Origin: Phycocordibacter sp964398865
Lineage (GTDB): Bacteria > Patescibacteriota > Minisyncoccia > Phycocordibacterales > Phycocordibacteraceae
Reading direction: 5' to 3'
Assembly (NCBI GenBank): GCA_964398865.1
Contig: CAYNOO010000007.1
Location: forward strand, 1-57,790
Length of the DNA stretch: 57,790 nt
The notes under the pieces were generated by a model, which was given only the letters and a program-made list of their open reading frames with translations, ran no database searches and had not been told where the DNA came from. Positions 56,368 to 57,790 of the stretch are shown here, piece after piece. The translations under genes were made by a program, and so were the position numbers. Each line of letters starts with the position of its first letter. The stretch's first letter is position 1.

Positions 56368-56375
56368 AAGTGAAA

Positions 56376-56475
56376 GTATACCCCGTGGGATACACCCGAG
56401 AATCGAAAAAACTATTCTTCATACACCCCCCCCTATCGCATAAGGTCATGCAAAGGACTATCCCACGGAGTATAC
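56376..56475 (-). promoter_or_regulatory. Inverted repeat around the pilD promoter
   Basis: Arms 56376-56392 and 56459-56475 match at 16 of 17 positions (GTATAC-x-CCGTGGGATA). The arm nearest pilD overlaps the TATACT -10 at 56375-56380; the far arm carries the same hexamer in inverse orientation. The 66-base loop contains a run of eight G on the minus strand. A second pair, CTTCATACA and TGTATGAAG, lies nearby. Confidence 0.5.
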
Positions 56476-56510
56476 CGTGCCCGAAAAACATTGTATGAAG
56501 TGCATAAAAT

Positions 56511-56537
56511 AAAAAATCCCCAAATTGGGGATTTTTT
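56511..56537 (-). terminator. Terminator after the pilin genes
   Basis: AAAAAATCCCCAA mirrored by TTGGGGATTTTTT around one base, symmetric, with T-runs on both strands. It lies 17 bases beyond the pilin stop at 56554. Confidence 0.85.
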
Positions 56538-56553
56538 ATTTTGGATAGAATTT

Positions 56554-57042
56554 TTAGGGTTTCACGTCGTAGCAACTGTCAGCTCCTACCGTCACGGTAC
56601 AAGCAGCTGACGCACCAGCAAAATCGTTGGAAGCGCCCGTGCATTTCGTACTCACTGCCGCGTCTGGGTCGCCACCCAGAGCTTGGTTTGTTGAATCTTC
56701 AAGCGTGGCGCCTAAGTGGTAGCTTGAACAGGTTGCAGGCACTCCTGTGTGAAGTGCTGAATATTTATACGCAGCACCACCCGAAGGGTCTGTTGGAAGC
56801 ACGGGAATGTACGTAGGAGCAAGTGCAGCTAATGTCGTTGGATATACGGAGGAGTTCGCATCCGCGTAGAGTGCAAGTGCTATCTGCAACTGCTTGATGT
56901 CCGAGATACGACGCGCGTCACGTGATTTCAATCTCGCGGTATTGAGAGATGCTAAGACTACTGACGAAAGAATGCCGATGATGGCAATGACGACGAGAAG
57001 TTCGATCAAGGTAAAGCCTCGCTGTGCCCTAGAAATATGCAT
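56554..57042 (-). CDS. pilA: Type IV major pilin, copy 1
   Basis: A 162-residue prepilin with leader MHISRAQRG and mature start FTLIELLVVIAIIGILSSVV; E5 is present. The helix continues LASLNTARLKSRDARRISDI, followed by a small globular domain with two Cys pairs (ATCSSYHL, ASAACTVTVGADSC). It is a tandem duplicate of the next gene; 155 bases of the N-terminal coding region are identical. It ends in a strong terminator. Confidence 0.93.
   Translation of the reverse strand: MHISRAQRGFTLIELLVVIAIIGILSSVVLASLNTARLKSRDARRISDIKQLQIALALYADANSSVYPTTLAALAPTYIPVLPTDPSGGAAYKYSALHTGVPATCSSYHLGATLEDSTNQALGGDPDAAVSTKCTGASNDFAGASAACTVTVGADSCYDVKP
56867..57021. repeat. 155-base direct repeat, copy 1 (pilin N-terminus)
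   Basis: Identical to 57351-57505, 484 bases apart. It covers the prepilin cleavage site and the conserved helix. Flanking pilin sequence is clearly diverged. Confidence 0.9.
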
Positions 57043-57067
57043 CAGTGTGAGTCGAAGAAATGTTTAC

Positions 57068-57526
57068 TTACGGCTTCACGTCAAAGATTGGACTCGTGCC
57101 CGCAAAGTCAGCCGCGGAGCCAGTACAAGCGGTACCTGCTGCCGCGTGTGGAGCGCTGGTAAGTGCGGCGTTTGAGGTATCTTCGAGCGTTGCACCCAAG
57201 TGATAACCCGAGCAAGTTGTCGCAGGCGAAACAGCAAGTCCTGCATATTTATAACCAGCGCCGCCCACAGGATCAGTCGGAACAACGGCAATATAGGTAG
57301 GAGCAAGAGTTGCGAGAGTCGGAGGATACAGAGAGGAGTTGGAATCAGAATAGAGTGCAAGTGCTATCTGCAACTGCTTGATGTCCGAGATACGACGCGC
57401 GTCACGTGATTTCAATCTCGCGGTATTGAGAGATGCTAAGACTACTGACGAAAGAATGCCGATGATGGCAATGACGACGAGAAGTTCGATCAAGGTAAAG
57501 CCTCGTTTTGTTTTAATGCTGTACAT
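57068..57526 (-). CDS. pilA: Type IV major pilin, copy 2
   Basis: A 152-residue prepilin with leader MYSIKTKRG and the same FTLIELLVVIAIIGILSSVV start. The C-terminal domain is related to copy 1 (YPPTLATLAPTYIAVVPTDP against YPTTLAALAPTYIPVLPTDP) but shorter, with one Cys pair. It lies 25 bases upstream of copy 1 and 129 bases downstream of pilC. Either could be the dominant filament subunit. Confidence 0.93.
   Translation of the reverse strand: MYSIKTKRGFTLIELLVVIAIIGILSSVVLASLNTARLKSRDARRISDIKQLQIALALYSDSNSSLYPPTLATLAPTYIAVVPTDPVGGAGYKYAGLAVSPATTCSGYHLGATLEDTSNAALTSAPHAAAGTACTGSAADFAGTSPIFDVKP
57351..57505. repeat. 155-base direct repeat, copy 2 (pilin N-terminus)
   Basis: Second copy of the repeat at 56867-57021, with no difference visible by eye, third codon positions included. 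Confidence 0.9.
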
Positions 57527-57655
57527 ACGTTTTTGTTATGGATATTCCCTTTACGAAAGGAGGGCTTATTAATTAAGAAAACTAAGTATACCTGGGTTCA
57601 CTTCTCATTGTATAGGCTCGAATACCGAGCTATACAGCAAATGTGGATAAGGATC

Positions 57656-57790
57656 CTAAATTGCCGCAGAAAGGTTGTATATCGGCACCAGTACGGACGC
57701 CAAGAGTATGCCGACGCCCAAGCCTAAAGTAACAATCATGATTGGCTCAATCAAACCTACAAGCGTGTCCACGCTCGTAGATACCTCCCT
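57656..57790 (-). CDS. pilC: PilC/GspF inner-membrane platform protein, C-terminal end
   Basis: Only the last 44 residues lie in the window; the rest is beyond the edge. They read STSVDTLVGLIEPIMIVTLG, then a hydrophobic helix and LVPIYNLSAAI, the standard C-terminus of the platform protein on which the pilus assembles. Stop TAG at 57658-57656. The 129 bases between it and the pilin gene hold an imperfect hairpin (GTATAG/CTATAC) and no further gene. Confidence 0.9.
   Translation of the reverse strand, partial: REVSTSVDTLVGLIEPIMIVTLGLGVGILLASVLVPIYNLSAAI

Noticed and set aside
1..57790. CRISPR array, prophage or insertion sequence
   Set aside because: No regularly spaced direct repeats, no cas, transposase or integrase gene is visible. 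The only element-like region is the small hairpin set near tRNA-Ser.

Overview
The window looks like a chromosome segment of an ultra-small, host-dependent or fermentative bacterium of the Candidate Phyla Radiation (Patescibacteria), most likely a Parcubacteria lineage. The evidence is gene content: a LemA-HtpX pair, a large RNase J with a basic disordered N-terminus, an iron-sulfur-less endonuclease III and MutY-like glycosylase, a TypA, a minimal type IV pilus cluster, bactofilin-like and Gmad2 envelope proteins, and many small membrane-anchored proteins. TGA, TAA and TAG all act as stops, so the Gly-UGA code of some relatives is not used. Species-level placement is inference.

Layout. 1-2869: a DUF3750-like gene cut by the edge, a DUF2975 plus XRE regulator pair behind a folded leader, a VOC protein, tRNA-Ser(GGA) beside a hairpin-rich element, and two very small paralogous genes with a shared upstream block. 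2870-7300: heat-shock and proteostasis block (htpX, lemA, a zinc-ribbon microprotein, groEL, groES). 7338-16976: secG, a solute-binding protein, RNase J, an MFS transporter, two HhH-GPD glycosylases, a peroxiredoxin and a bactofilin-like membrane protein. 17029-18599: msrB, a half-length MFS protein and msrA. 18725-23032: minus-strand genes including an archaeal-type IMP cyclohydrolase (PurO-like) behind a folded leader, a small P-loop kinase, an ABC exporter and a LUD protein. 23151-29374: an ECF sigma factor followed by membrane proteins, a MacA/MacB-type exporter and a cupredoxin. 29643-37873: envelope and redox genes (DUF2231, MliC, Gmad2, DsbB with a CPHC thioredoxin), a DEAD-box helicase and TypA. 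37882-45454: purine operon purL-purQ-[leader]-SAM-hydrolase-like-purE-purM-purC. 45523-53093: GH18 protein, a membrane-anchored barrel protein, a PIF1-like helicase, GIY-YIG and an oxidoreductase. 53138-57790: type IV pilus cluster with minor prepilins, prepilin peptidase, tandem major pilins and the end of pilC.

The most interesting signal is in the purine operon. The 182-base gap between purQ and a SAM-hydrolase-like gene contains a sigma70-type promoter, a 26-residue leader peptide with seven Met among nine consecutive codons, and three overlapping hairpins ending in a U6 terminator. This is the layout of a classical 1-2-3-4 transcription attenuator, here reading methionyl-tRNA supply. The downstream gene belongs, by its C-terminal block, to the family that splits S-adenosylmethionine to adenosine and methionine, so the sensed amino acid and the predicted product agree. 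A second purine gene (PurO-like) has its start codon inside a 14-bp stem of another leader that carries its own 30-codon ORF.

A window-wide pattern is leaderless transcription: in at least ten genes a good -10 hexamer ends 6 or 7 bases before the ATG, which puts the transcription start on the start codon itself. Several long perfect palindromes without a U-tract lie in convergent gene junctions. All functional statements come from reading the sequence; no database search was possible.
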